Positions 26,271-34,877 of a stretch of DNA of 45,408 bases are shown here, piece after piece. This DNA comes from Thermodesulfovibrionales bacterium (GTDB taxonomy: Bacteria > Nitrospirota > Thermodesulfovibrionia > Thermodesulfovibrionales > UBA9159): the NCBI GenBank assembly GCA_035686305.1, contig DASRZP010000093.1:1-45408 (forward strand). Direction: 5' to 3'. The notes under the pieces were generated by a model that ran no database searches, was not told where the DNA came from, and worked only from the letters and a program-made list of their open reading frames with translations. How positions within the stretch are numbered: the first letter of the stretch is position 1; each line of letters begins with the position of its first letter. The position numbers were made by a program, and so were the translations under genes.

Positions 26271-28400
26271 TCATGAGCCGCTCTGCAATGCCTTCTGATA
26301 GAACTTGCCGACATACTCTTTCACCATTCTTCTCGCACTGAACCGATAGCCCGTCGTCTTGATCGCTTCTTTCATCACCTTGACCCATTCAACGGGTGTG
26401 CCATCATCTCTGACCCTATAGTAAAGCGGCACAACCTTCTGCTCCAGGAGCGTGTAAAGTTCATCGGCGTCTGCAGCGTCCCTGTCCTCGTCTCCGTGGT
26501 CCCTCGATCCAAAGGCCCAGCCGTTGGCACCGCTGTATCCCTCGATCCACCAGCCGTCAAGGATGCTCAGGTGAGGGACACCGTTGATCGAGGCCTTCAT
26601 GCCGCTTGTCCCACAAGCCTCCAGAGGCGGCAAGGGGGTGTTGAGCCATGCGTCAACGCCGTGAGTCAAATACTGAGCGAGCTGCTCGTCATAGTCCTCG
26701 ACAAAGGCGATCCTGCCCGCCAGCTGACGATCCGCAGCAAAGGAGAAGACGCTCTGGAGGAGCCTCTTGCCAGGATCGTCGGCGGCGTGGGCTTTGCCGG
26801 CGAATACAATCTGGACAGGCCTCCAGCGATCCAGAAGAAGCGGCTTCAGCCGGTTCAGGTCATGAAAAATAAGGTTGGCCCGCTTGTATGTGGCGAATCG
26901 CCTGGCAAACCCAAGAGTAAGGGCCGTGGGGTCAAGCAGAACCCCCCCTGCGACAATATTCTTCGGATCCACGGTATTCTCAGCCCAGCGGTGGCGAACC
27001 CTGTCCCTGATGGCGTTGATCAGCTTCATCTTGCGCCAGACATGAAGTTCCCAGAGCTGGCGGTCGGGTATCTCGTCTATGAGTTGCCACATCACAGGAT
27101 CGTCATGGTTCTGGAGCCACTCGGGATCGAGATACCGACTAAAGAGCTCCTCCACCTTTGGATCCACCCAAGTAGGGACGTGAATCCCGTTCGTCACGAC
27201 TTCGATGGGTACTTCCTGAGGTTGAACCCCGGGCCAGAGCGGCTGCCACATATGGCGAGCAACCTCCTGGTGCCTCTGGCTCACGGCGTTACGATAGGAG
27301 GACATCCGGAGTGCAAAGGCGGTCATGTTGAATCCCTGGCCGGGCGAACCGGGATGCGTGCCCAGCGTCATGAAGGCGTCGCGGTCGAGGCCGAGGCCGG
27401 GATAGTATCCGCCGAAGTATCTGTCCATGAGATGAAAGGGGAAGACATCGTGGCCGGCTGCCACGGGGGTGTGGGTTGTAAAAACTGTTGTCCCTTTCAC
27501 CTCGCGCGAAGCTTCGTCATAACTCATGCCCCTCTGAACACGCTCCCGAATGCGCTCCAGGATTGCAAATGCCGGGTGTCCCTCGTTGAGATGGAGCACG
27601 GAGTGTTCTATTCCCAAGGCGCTAAGCGCCTCGCTGCCCCCGATGCCGAGTACAATCTCCTGCCTGAGCCGCTGCTCCAGGTCCCCAGCGTAGAGGTGGG
27701 ACGATATCAAACGGTTCCAGGGGTCATTCTGTTCGATGTCAGTGTCGAGCAGGAAAAGGGTGACCCGTCCGACCTCAACCTTCCAGATCGAGACATGCAC
27801 CGGCGGGTCCATGACGGGCACCTTAACAAGGAACTGCCGTCCCTGTGGGTCGAGGACCCGCTCTATCGGTGCGGCTTCGCGCTCAAGGGGCTCGTCCACG
27901 CTTTCTTGCCAGCCGTCGGACCTCACCCGTTGGCGAAGATAACCTTCCGGATACATGAAGCCTACCCCCACGATGGGCACGCCGAGGTCGCTACATTCCT
28001 TCAAATGGTCTCCCGCGAGAAAGCCGAGACCACCCGCGTAAAAAGGCAGGGAGTGATGCAAGCCGTATTCGGCTGAGAAATAGGCGATCGGCGTGCACTC
28101 CTGTCCTTCCGTCGCTTCAGTGAACCAGCAGACCCTGGAACGGGTCTCCTTGTGGAATCGGGCGAGAATGACGTCGTAGTGGTGGAGATACTTCGGGTCT
28201 TCTGCGGCCGCCTCAAGCACCGCGCTGGGTAGTTCCTTCAGCATCTTGACAGGGTTGTGGCGGCTCTCCTTCCAGCCTTGCCGATCCAGCATCTTGAACA
28301 GCATCCTCGCAGGGTGGTGCCAGCTCCACCAGAGGTTATAGGCCAGCTCAGCGAGTCCGGAGATGCGCTCAGGGAGATTTATGCCTTTGAGATCGCTCAT
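26271..28400 (-). CDS. glgP: Alpha-glucan (glycogen/maltodextrin) phosphorylase
   Basis: A 709-residue protein of the short alpha-glucan phosphorylase type (GT35) lacking the long regulatory N-terminus of animal enzymes. It begins with LAELAYNLWWSWHHPARMLF. Conserved parts include YFSAEYGLHHSLPFYAGGLG, LHLNEGHPAFAILE, FTTHTPVAAGHDVFP and, near residue 605, EACGTSGMKASINGVPHLS, where the Lys holds pyridoxal phosphate. It releases glucose-1-phosphate from storage glucans. It starts 23 bases after the selenoprotein gene, so co-transcription is likely, though no functional link is obvious. Confidence 0.93.
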   Translation of the reverse strand: MSDLKGINLPERISGLAELAYNLWWSWHHPARMLFKMLDRQGWKESRHNPVKMLKELPSAVLEAAAEDPKYLHHYDVILARFHKETRSRVCWFTEATEGQECTPIAYFSAEYGLHHSLPFYAGGLGFLAGDHLKECSDLGVPIVGVGFMYPEGYLRQRVRSDGWQESVDEPLEREAAPIERVLDPQGRQFLVKVPVMDPPVHVSIWKVEVGRVTLFLLDTDIEQNDPWNRLISSHLYAGDLEQRLRQEIVLGIGGSEALSALGIEHSVLHLNEGHPAFAILERIRERVQRGMSYDEASREVKGTTVFTTHTPVAAGHDVFPFHLMDRYFGGYYPGLGLDRDAFMTLGTHPGSPGQGFNMTAFALRMSSYRNAVSQRHQEVARHMWQPLWPGVQPQEVPIEVVTNGIHVPTWVDPKVEELFSRYLDPEWLQNHDDPVMWQLIDEIPDRQLWELHVWRKMKLINAIRDRVRHRWAENTVDPKNIVAGGVLLDPTALTLGFARRFATYKRANLIFHDLNRLKPLLLDRWRPVQIVFAGKAHAADDPGKRLLQSVFSFAADRQLAGRIAFVEDYDEQLAQYLTHGVDAWLNTPLPPLEACGTSGMKASINGVPHLSILDGWWIEGYSGANGWAFGSRDHGDEDRDAADADELYTLLEQKVVPLYYRVRDDGTPVEWVKVMKEAIKTTGYRFSARRMVKEYVGKFYQKALQSGS

Positions 28401-28423
28401 GAGTGCCTCTGCATTATCTTAGC

Positions 28424-30163
28424 TCAGCGGGACACAATCTTGCTTACCGGACTACTCCCCGGGAATGGCGCAAAGTAGTGGGAGTGTTGCCCCTTTCCCC
28501 CTGCGATGACGATCTGCAAATATTCAGGGGTGAGGGTGATCGGAACAAGGGTATCAGGGGTGACTACGTTAAATTTTTCTCTAAAGGCTGCCTGATTAGG
28601 GCACCCCTTTGCCCAGGAAGAAAAGGGAATGCGGGCCTTTTCCCAGATGGCCTTCCTGATCTGGTCTTTGGTCCAGCCAGCCTTTGCATAGATCTCCGCA
28701 TGCTCAGGACCCAGCCCTATGATGTGAGATTGTTCCATCTGGCTTGTCCAGCACGGGCCGCCAATGCTCAGAAGTGGAGAGACCGCATGGCTGAACCAGT
28801 TTGAAAGCTCCTCAGGGGTTGAACTCCACAAATCCACCACATTTGTGGGGGGCCAGATGCCCATCACGGTTACCACACTGTCATCCTTCTTAAAGCCCTT
28901 GTCAACATGGTACGGACGCCAACCCTTGGGAAGAGCGTCCTCATTCTCCCCAAATATCCAGGCAACAAAATCCGCGGGTGAGCCGAGAGTGGTCTTCTTC
29001 GGCGACGGAGGTTTTGAGCCGCCCACAACGGCTGCAATCAAATCAATGGCATAACCGATGGACGCATTGGCATGGTGCATTCTGCTGGCAGCCCCCTGAC
29101 TGTAGGCGAGGCCGATCTCTTTCACAATCGGTCCGTTCACGATCACCAGTGCCCCGATGGAGCCTGTGGATGTCGCTGAGCCACGCCAGTTTGCCTCAGG
29201 TGAAATGAGCGCCTCCATGGCCGCGATGAGCACAGGCATATATTCAGGCTTGCATCCGGCCATTACTGCATGGGCCGCTACCAACTCAACGGTAAGGGAG
29301 CCCATTCTCGGTGGAACCTGACCCAGAACCTGATCAGGTCTACGGCTGGTTCCCTTAAGCATCTCTGACACTTTCTCCGGGGTAGGCGCCATGATAGGCA
29401 GACCAAGGGACCACCCTCTTTCAAAAAACAGAGTATTGATGTCCTCATGCATACCTTTGAACATAAGTGTCTCAGCCGGATATGTAAGTTTCTTGGGCGG
29501 CATTTCTGCCACGGGTTTCCACTTTATTGCGGCATCAAGGATAGCCGGAAAAACATCTTTGGCCTTTTGCGTGATCTCCTCGATCGGAATTCCCCCCATC
29601 GGATGGGGCACAACGACAAAGCTCATATCAGCCGCGCCTTGACTCATTGCGGTATCCTTGGACAGACCGACAAACTCAGATGTGGCGATGGAAACAGTGG
29701 GAATGCCCATCCTTTCCAGATTCAGCTGGTCAACTACCAGCCACGAGGTGCAGGAGCCTCAATCGGCCTGGCCGGCAATTACAAGATCGGGTCTAAATGC
29801 AGCTATGCGCTGTGCAAGCTGCCTGCTCTTTTCCGGATTCTGGCTGATGATCTTAACTTCCGGGGCCTCTTGCCAGGCCTTAATAATCTTGATGTTCTTC
29901 ACATTTTCTATGAGGAGAGCCGCGACTTGGTTCAGGAAATTATCCCCGTTCTGTTTTCCATTCCATTGGAGCACCACCGTCTTTCCTTCAAGGCTGACCG
30001 GATGAGGATTGACCTTCATCGGTTCAATGTTAACGACACCCTCAGGGTTGATGAGCTTCACTTCATCGCCTCCCTCCCGGGATGATGTGATGGCAGGCAA
30101 GAACAAGAGAGCAACTGAGAAAAAGAGTATCCCAAAGCCTATGAGGTTCCTTCTTTTCATCAT
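28424..30163 (-). CDS. Exported UGSC-family selenoprotein (in-frame UGA = Sec135)
   Basis: Read with one in-frame TGA (29761-29759) as selenocysteine, the two frames 30163-29762 and 29758-28424 join into one 579-residue protein. Sequence around it is GQAD-U-GSCTSWLVVDQLNLER, matching the family motif [C/U]GSCTS, where many relatives have Cys. Both sides of the TGA fit the family: SLEGKTVVLQWNGKQNGDNFL before and MGIPTVSIATSEF after. A SECIS-like hairpin lies 17 bases past the UGA. The N-terminus MMKRRNLIGFGILFFSVALLFL is a signal peptide or anchor, so the redox site is probably outside the inner membrane. The C-terminal ~370 residues (for example GWSLGLPIMAPTPEKVSEML) are a second domain of unknown role. 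AGGAGGG precedes the ATG. The family reaction is unknown to me; a thiol/selenol redox role is inferred. Confidence 0.85.
29725..29741 (-). promoter_or_regulatory. Bacterial SECIS-like hairpin
   Basis: GCTGGT-AGTTG-ACCAGC: 6 perfect pairs, extendable by two G-U pairs (29723-29743), with a 5-base loop having G at position 2. The loop lies 23 bases after the UGA. Small apical loop, G in the first two loop bases and this spacing all fit the bacterial SECIS consensus read by SelB. Confidence 0.75.
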
Positions 30164-30190
30164 GACATCCCTCCTTTGCGGTTAAGGCAG

Positions 30191-30682
30191 TCATTTCTCG
30201 ACAGGGTATCCGGCCTTCATCCATCCCCTGATGGATGGATCAACCAGAACCTTCACGTTGCTAAATCTCATCTCTCTTAACCGTTCTGCCAGTTCGGAAG
30301 CGTCAGCCTCGCCAGGGCCGCAATCACAATAGGTTACTATCATTTTGTTCCGGGGGAACCGTCTGACGTTTTCTTCCGTTAGTCTCGCACTCCAGGGAAA
30401 GGAGATGGCTCCCTTAATGTGCCCCTTGTCATAGACGGCCTTGGGCTGTGCGTCGAGAATCACAATATCGGCCCCCCTGTCCATCTCCTCCTTCAGTTCG
30501 TCTATCGTAATGCGCGGAATATCTTTATGTGCTGAGCCGTCCTGGCAGGATATGCACGTGTCCCTCCCCGGCGCTTCACCTTGGAGTCCTTCATCGTAAG
30601 GAAGAAGGAACGTCGGTTCTTGCCACGCGAGCATCATAAAGGCAAAGAGAACAACGAGGTTTCTTACGTCACAATGCTCCAC
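30191..30682 (-). CDS. Exported rhodanese-domain protein
   Basis: A 163-residue protein. The N-terminal hydrophobic stretch NLVVLFAFMMLAW is a probable signal peptide or anchor. After a short linker with DTCISCQDG comes a single rhodanese domain: ITIDELKEEMDRGADIVILDAQP, YDKGHIKGAISFPW, and the active-site loop TYCDCGPGEADASELA with the catalytic Cys at the YCDC position. It would transfer or bind sulfane sulfur or act on a thiol outside the cytoplasm. GTG start is uncertain (no good ribosome site). The UGSC selenoprotein begins 27 bases downstream, so the two are probably one transcript. Confidence 0.85.
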   Translation of the reverse strand: MEHCDVRNLVVLFAFMMLAWQEPTFLLPYDEGLQGEAPGRDTCISCQDGSAHKDIPRITIDELKEEMDRGADIVILDAQPKAVYDKGHIKGAISFPWSARLTEENVRRFPRNKMIVTYCDCGPGEADASELAERLREMRFSNVKVLVDPSIRGWMKAGYPVEK

Positions 30683-30698
30683 TGTAGGCAGCCCCTTT

Positions 30699-30866
30699 TT
30701 ACTTAAATGATATCAAATTTCCGGCTGTAGCGAAGTGGCACTCGGAGACTTGCAAAATCCACAATTCCACAGCTCTCACCTGACCTTTTATTCCCGTTGA
30801 AACGCCTTTTCCTCCCACCTCAAAGCAGACGCTATTGTGCAGGCCGCTGGTACCGACGATGTTCAT
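30699..30866 (-). pseudogene. Possible carbamoyltransferase N-terminal remnant after the NRPS
   Basis: A 55-codon frame begins MNIVGTSGLHNSVCF directly behind a very good ribosome site (AGGAGGG, 4 bases) and overlaps the last codons of the NRPS by 35 bases, as a translationally coupled next gene would. The first ~15 residues resemble the N-terminus of NodU/CmcH-type carbamoyltransferases found in biosynthetic clusters; the rest matches nothing I recognise. The likely reading is a gene cut off after its first codons by deletion. The similarity is short, so it may be a chance frame. Confidence 0.3.
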
Positions 30867-33800
30867 TTTCCCTCCTGCCATCACGGTCTTCAAGCAATGT
30901 GTTCACTTCGTCTTCTGAGAGTTCAGCCACCTTCAGCAAAAGTTTTGCCCGTTTTTCCAATTGTTCGGGTTTGCCCGTGCTGCACAGTGCCCCAGCCAGA
31001 CCTTCCACCGTTGGCCACTCAAACATGTAGCGCAGCGGGAAGTCTTTGTCAAAGGCGAGTCTCATACGGGATATGACCCGAGTCGCCTGCAGGGAATTCC
31101 CACCCAGCTCGAAAAAGTTATCATGGACCCCTACGTGTCTGAGTTTGAGGACCTCGCTCCATATTCCTGCAAGTATTTTCTCGATGGGAGTACGGGGAAG
31201 GACATGTGCAGTCTCAATATCGGGCCGCCCTGAGTCAGGCGGCGGTAGTGCCTTGCGGTCTATCTTTCCGTTTGGCGTCAGAGGCAGAGCATCGAGCAGC
31301 ATGAAGGAGGATGGTATCATGAAGGCGGGCAATTTTTCTGTCAGAGATTGTACAAGGGACTTCCTTAAGGCAGTGGTCATTTGCTCCTTCAGTGGGTTGT
31401 TGGCATAGGATTCCAGAGATTTCGGGCGTGAAGTCTCCTGCGGGAATGAAACAGGCGGGACGCGTCCAATCGTGGTATCCGCCGGATCGCGATACCGGAA
31501 GAGAGCATCAAAATATGCCGGCCCGCCGGCGTCCGACCATGTAATGTCCACGGCATAAGACAGATCATCACCAAGCTTCCAGAAGGCTTCAGGATGCACG
31601 GCCTCTGCCAGCATCTGCTCAACCATTTCTCTCAGTTCGCGGGCGGTACGCAGTGCTTTGTGCTCAACAAGATCGACGGCAGCAAAGGTTTCCGGAAAGG
31701 TCCGGGCGTTCGGTACACATGTCACACGCACTGCCTTTGGCATATTTTCCCGCAAATACCGGGACAAGACAGTGAGCGTCAAATTATTATTTTTCCAGTC
31801 GAGGCATCGCTGCTCTGTCGGCAGAGGCTCTTTGCCATCAATATGAAGGATACTGTCATAACGGAACCGTATTAATTCATTTTGGTGGAGGCCGCGTTTC
31901 AGCAGAGCGTCTACATGGCTGATCCTCGGAAAATAAGAGCGCAAAGAGTGAAAAAACCGAGGGTCAATGAGCAACTCTTTTTCGTGAAGTATGTCTCTGT
32001 TGACACGCTGATACAGTTCGTCGGCAGATACATTGTCCTGCGCACCCGACAAGGTGACGGAAACATGAAACGCTTCGAGGAGCGCCAGATTGCGTACGTC
32101 TCCTATAAAAATAAACCCGCCGGGCTCAACAACCTCAATCGTGCCACGGATAACTGTAACGAGATACTCTACACTGGGAAAATACTGTATGACACCATTG
32201 ATGATTACTGCATCGAAACGTTGTTTGCCTACGACCCTCAGATTGTCGGCGCTGCCATGGAACAGCCTGACACGGGAACGATGATCGCCGAGGAGGTCCA
32301 GATGACGCTGTACGTAATTGAGCGCAGGCTGCGAGAAATCCATGCCCCAGTAAAGGGAGCAAAGAGGCGCCACGCGGAACAGGATGCGGCCCAGGCCGCA
32401 TCCGATTTCCAGTACACGGGAGGGCTTCAGTGAAATGATTCGCTCTGCAGCACCATTGACCCATTCCCGTGTCTCAACCTCTTCAACGGGTTTTCCGGTG
32501 TAACTGCTGTTGACGCCGGCAGTGTTGGTAGCGGGATCTTTGACGTCAGGGGAATCGAGAAAGGTGCCATCATAGATTGTTTGCCATTGTTCGACCCGTT
32601 CACGTTGCATTTCCGGTGTGTGCTTCTTAATCTGCTCAAAGCCCGGGCCGGCAACGAGGTACGCTACCAATCGCTTGTCACCGGGGTTATCTTCCCGGAT
32701 AATTACGACTGCCTCACGAACTGCCGGATGTTGCAAAAGAGTTGCTTCGATCTCCCCCAGCTCAATTCGAAATCCACGAAGTTTCACCTGATGGTCGATA
32801 CGGCCCAAATACTCTATGTCGCCATCGGGCATCCAACGGCCTAAATCGCCTGTTTTGTATAGTCGGCTTCCGGGTTCGTCACTAAAGGGGTTTGGAATGA
32901 ACTTCTCCGCAGTAAGCTCAGGGCGGTTCAGATAGCCACGGGACAATCCGGCGCCGCCTATATAGAGCTCGCCGGGTGTCCCTGCAGGCGCCGGCTGTTG
33001 ATGGCGATCGAGTATGTAAACCTGGAGGTCGGGAAGGGGAAGGCCGATGAAGCTGCCTTTCTTATTTACATCGGCTACTGTCAGGGGGCGATAGGTAGCA
33101 TGAACTGTGGTTTCGGTGATTCCGTACATGTTGACAAGCCGGGGATGTTGATCCCCATGGCCTTGAAACCATGGCCTCAAGCCTTGAAGTTCAAGGGCCT
33201 CGCCCCCGAGTATGATGAAGCGCAAGGAAAGGTCATTGCCCTCTCTGCCCGCGGAAAGTTCATCTGAGCGCATCAGTTGGTAGAAGGCGGAAGGAGTCTG
33301 ATTGAGAACGGTTACACGCCCTTTGCAGAGCAACTCACGGAACTCTTCAGGCGAACGGCTTATGAGATAGGGGACTATTACAAGAGTCCCGCCGTACAGA
33401 AGCGCACCAAATATCTCCCAGACAGAAAAATCAAAGGCATAAGAGTGGAATAATGTCCACACATCATGCTCGTTAAAGCGAAAGAGGTATTCGGTTGCAG
33501 TAAACAAGCGAGCTATGTTACCATGGCTTACCATAACCCCTTTGGGTGTACCTGTGGAGCCTGAGGTATACATTACGTACGCAAGATTTCCGGATGTTAC
33601 ACCGGCAGCAGGATTCTTCGCGATCTCTTTCGATGTGGTCTCCCGGAGAATGTCCAGACACAGCATATGCGCATTACAAACGGGAAGTGTACGAAGCAGG
33701 CGCTCCTGTAACAGCAGCACGGGTACTTGTGAATCTCCGATCATAAAGCTGAGACGTTCTTTGGGATAGGCGGGGTCCAGAGGCACATATGCTCCGCCTG

Positions 33801-34155
33801 CCTTAAGGATGCCAAGGATGCCGATGATCATCTCCAGGGAACGCTCCACATAGATGCCTACGAGCACCTCGGGGCCGATTCCCTGCTTTATCAGGTAATG
33901 GGCCAGCTGATTCGCCCTGCGGTTCAGCTCCCGGTACGTAAGCTTCTGTTCCTCAAAGGCCACTGCAACAGCATCCGGGCTCCTTTCCACCTGCTCCTCA
34001 AAGAGCTCATGAATGCATTTGTCGGCTCGGTGCTCTCTACCGGTATTGCTCCACATAGGGTTATTACAGGGAGAGGGCCCAGAGTCATCACTGTGAGACT
34101 GGGCAGAACATGTCATGGATCCGAACTTCTCATTACTCAGCCCGTTTTTACGCAT
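30832..34155 (-). CDS. Single-module NRPS: adenylation domain interrupted by a methyltransferase, plus carrier domain (A-MT-T)
   Basis: A 1107-residue protein. The adenylation core (about 40-480) has YTSGSTGTPKGVM (A3), NMYGITETTVHATY (A5), YKTGDLGRW (A7) and GRIDHQVKLRGFRIELGEIE (A8). A methyltransferase of ~400 residues (about 500-905, SAM motif VLEIGCGLG near 582) is inserted between A8 and A9. A9 (LPAFMIPSSF) and A10 (NGKIDRKAL) follow, then a carrier domain with phosphopantetheine Ser1021 in GGNSLQ. There is no condensation or thioesterase domain. Specificity residues read from the pocket, D-F-W-N-(I)-G-M-V-H-K, match the published threonine code. Product: probably an (N-)alkylated Thr held on the carrier, but acceptor and product are unknown. 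It overlaps the CmoA-like gene by 19 bases. Confidence 0.9.
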   Translation of the reverse strand: MRKNGLSNEKFGSMTCSAQSHSDDSGPSPCNNPMWSNTGREHRADKCIHELFEEQVERSPDAVAVAFEEQKLTYRELNRRANQLAHYLIKQGIGPEVLVGIYVERSLEMIIGILGILKAGGAYVPLDPAYPKERLSFMIGDSQVPVLLLQERLLRTLPVCNAHMLCLDILRETTSKEIAKNPAAGVTSGNLAYVMYTSGSTGTPKGVMVSHGNIARLFTATEYLFRFNEHDVWTLFHSYAFDFSVWEIFGALLYGGTLVIVPYLISRSPEEFRELLCKGRVTVLNQTPSAFYQLMRSDELSAGREGNDLSLRFIILGGEALELQGLRPWFQGHGDQHPRLVNMYGITETTVHATYRPLTVADVNKKGSFIGLPLPDLQVYILDRHQQPAPAGTPGELYIGGAGLSRGYLNRPELTAEKFIPNPFSDEPGSRLYKTGDLGRWMPDGDIEYLGRIDHQVKLRGFRIELGEIEATLLQHPAVREAVVIIREDNPGDKRLVAYLVAGPGFEQIKKHTPEMQRERVEQWQTIYDGTFLDSPDVKDPATNTAGVNSSYTGKPVEEVETREWVNGAAERIISLKPSRVLEIGCGLGRILFRVAPLCSLYWGMDFSQPALNYVQRHLDLLGDHRSRVRLFHGSADNLRVVGKQRFDAVIINGVIQYFPSVEYLVTVIRGTIEVVEPGGFIFIGDVRNLALLEAFHVSVTLSGAQDNVSADELYQRVNRDILHEKELLIDPRFFHSLRSYFPRISHVDALLKRGLHQNELIRFRYDSILHIDGKEPLPTEQRCLDWKNNNLTLTVLSRYLRENMPKAVRVTCVPNARTFPETFAAVDLVEHKALRTARELREMVEQMLAEAVHPEAFWKLGDDLSYAVDITWSDAGGPAYFDALFRYRDPADTTIGRVPPVSFPQETSRPKSLESYANNPLKEQMTTALRKSLVQSLTEKLPAFMIPSSFMLLDALPLTPNGKIDRKALPPPDSGRPDIETAHVLPRTPIEKILAGIWSEVLKLRHVGVHDNFFELGGNSLQATRVISRMRLAFDKDFPLRYMFEWPTVEGLAGALCSTGKPEQLEKRAKLLLKVAELSEDEVNTLLEDRDGRRENEHRRYQRPAQ

Positions 34156-34877
34156 AACACACCAATAAAATTAAACCACTGGAAAAAAGGCTCTGATACT
34201 GCAAATCCGTTGCGGTTGAGCAATGCCAGGTTCTGCTGGATGCTGTACGGTATGAGCACGTCTTTCAGAGCGCCTTCCTTGCGGATGATCTCCTGTTCGG
34301 AATAGCCGTTTCTCCGCTTATAATCGTGGTACGAATCAATAAACAAATCGTTCAGGATTTCTTCCTCAAGAACGATCTTTTCAGTCAATAGCAGGGCGCC
34401 GCCAGCGACCAGGCCCTTGTAAATCCATTGTATGACCTTCTCTCTTTGCGGCGGAGGGATGAACTGCAGTGTCCAGCACAGAGTAATGACACTGGCTTTT
34501 TCGAGGGAAAGAGTTGTGAGGTCCCCGCTCAAATCGCCGTAACGCAATTCTATCCGGTTGCTCAGACCACTGTCCCTGACCTTGCGTTCGGCTTTTTTAA
34601 TCAAGGGAAGAGAACTGTCATAACCAATAAAGCGCGCTGCTCCGTCAAACTCCCTGCAAAGGTTGATAATCGTTGTGGCAGTAGAGCAGCCGAGATCGTA
34701 AACATATGTCTCCGGCTTCCAGAACCTCTTGGCGAGTTTGACGACAATGCGTTGCTGCTCCTCATAAAAGGGGATGCTCCGTTGCAGCATGTCGTCGAAT
34801 ACCTCGGCGACTTCTTCGTCGAATTCAAATTTTCGGGATGCTGAGCCGGATGATTGAAAAATAGTATCTCTCTTCAC
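34137..34877 (-). CDS. CmoA-like SAM-binding protein
   Basis: A 246-residue class I methyltransferase-fold protein, colinear with E. coli CmoA (carboxy-SAM synthase, ~247 residues): RDTIF start, FDEEVAEVFDDMLQRSIPFY, SAM motif VYDLGCSTATT, WTLQFIPPPQREKVIQWIYKGL and SYHDYKRRNGYSEQEI. CmoA converts SAM plus prephenate to carboxy-SAM for tRNA cmo5U modification. By my recalled E. coli sequence, the Arg (R199) that holds the carboxylate aligns with Glu201 here (IIRKEGAL). No cmoB is next to it; instead it overlaps an NRPS carrying a methyltransferase domain. It may therefore be a CmoA paralogue working in the NRPS pathway. GTG start with AGAGG 7 bases upstream. Confidence 0.8.
   Translation of the reverse strand: MKRDTIFQSSGSASRKFEFDEEVAEVFDDMLQRSIPFYEEQQRIVVKLAKRFWKPETYVYDLGCSTATTIINLCREFDGAARFIGYDSSLPLIKKAERKVRDSGLSNRIELRYGDLSGDLTTLSLEKASVITLCWTLQFIPPPQREKVIQWIYKGLVAGGALLLTEKIVLEEEILNDLFIDSYHDYKRRNGYSEQEIIRKEGALKDVLIPYSIQQNLALLNRNGFAVSEPFFQWFNFIGVLCVKTG

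Noticed and set aside
26496-28076. Long open frame (526 codons) on the plus strand opposite glgP
   Set aside because: Antisense shadow of glgP; no domain or ribosome-site support.
28424-29710. A separate 428-residue protein starting MGIPTVSIATSEF
   Set aside because: It is the C-terminal part of the selenoprotein; family similarity continues upstream through the UGA without a break, and no ribosome site is seen at this ATG.
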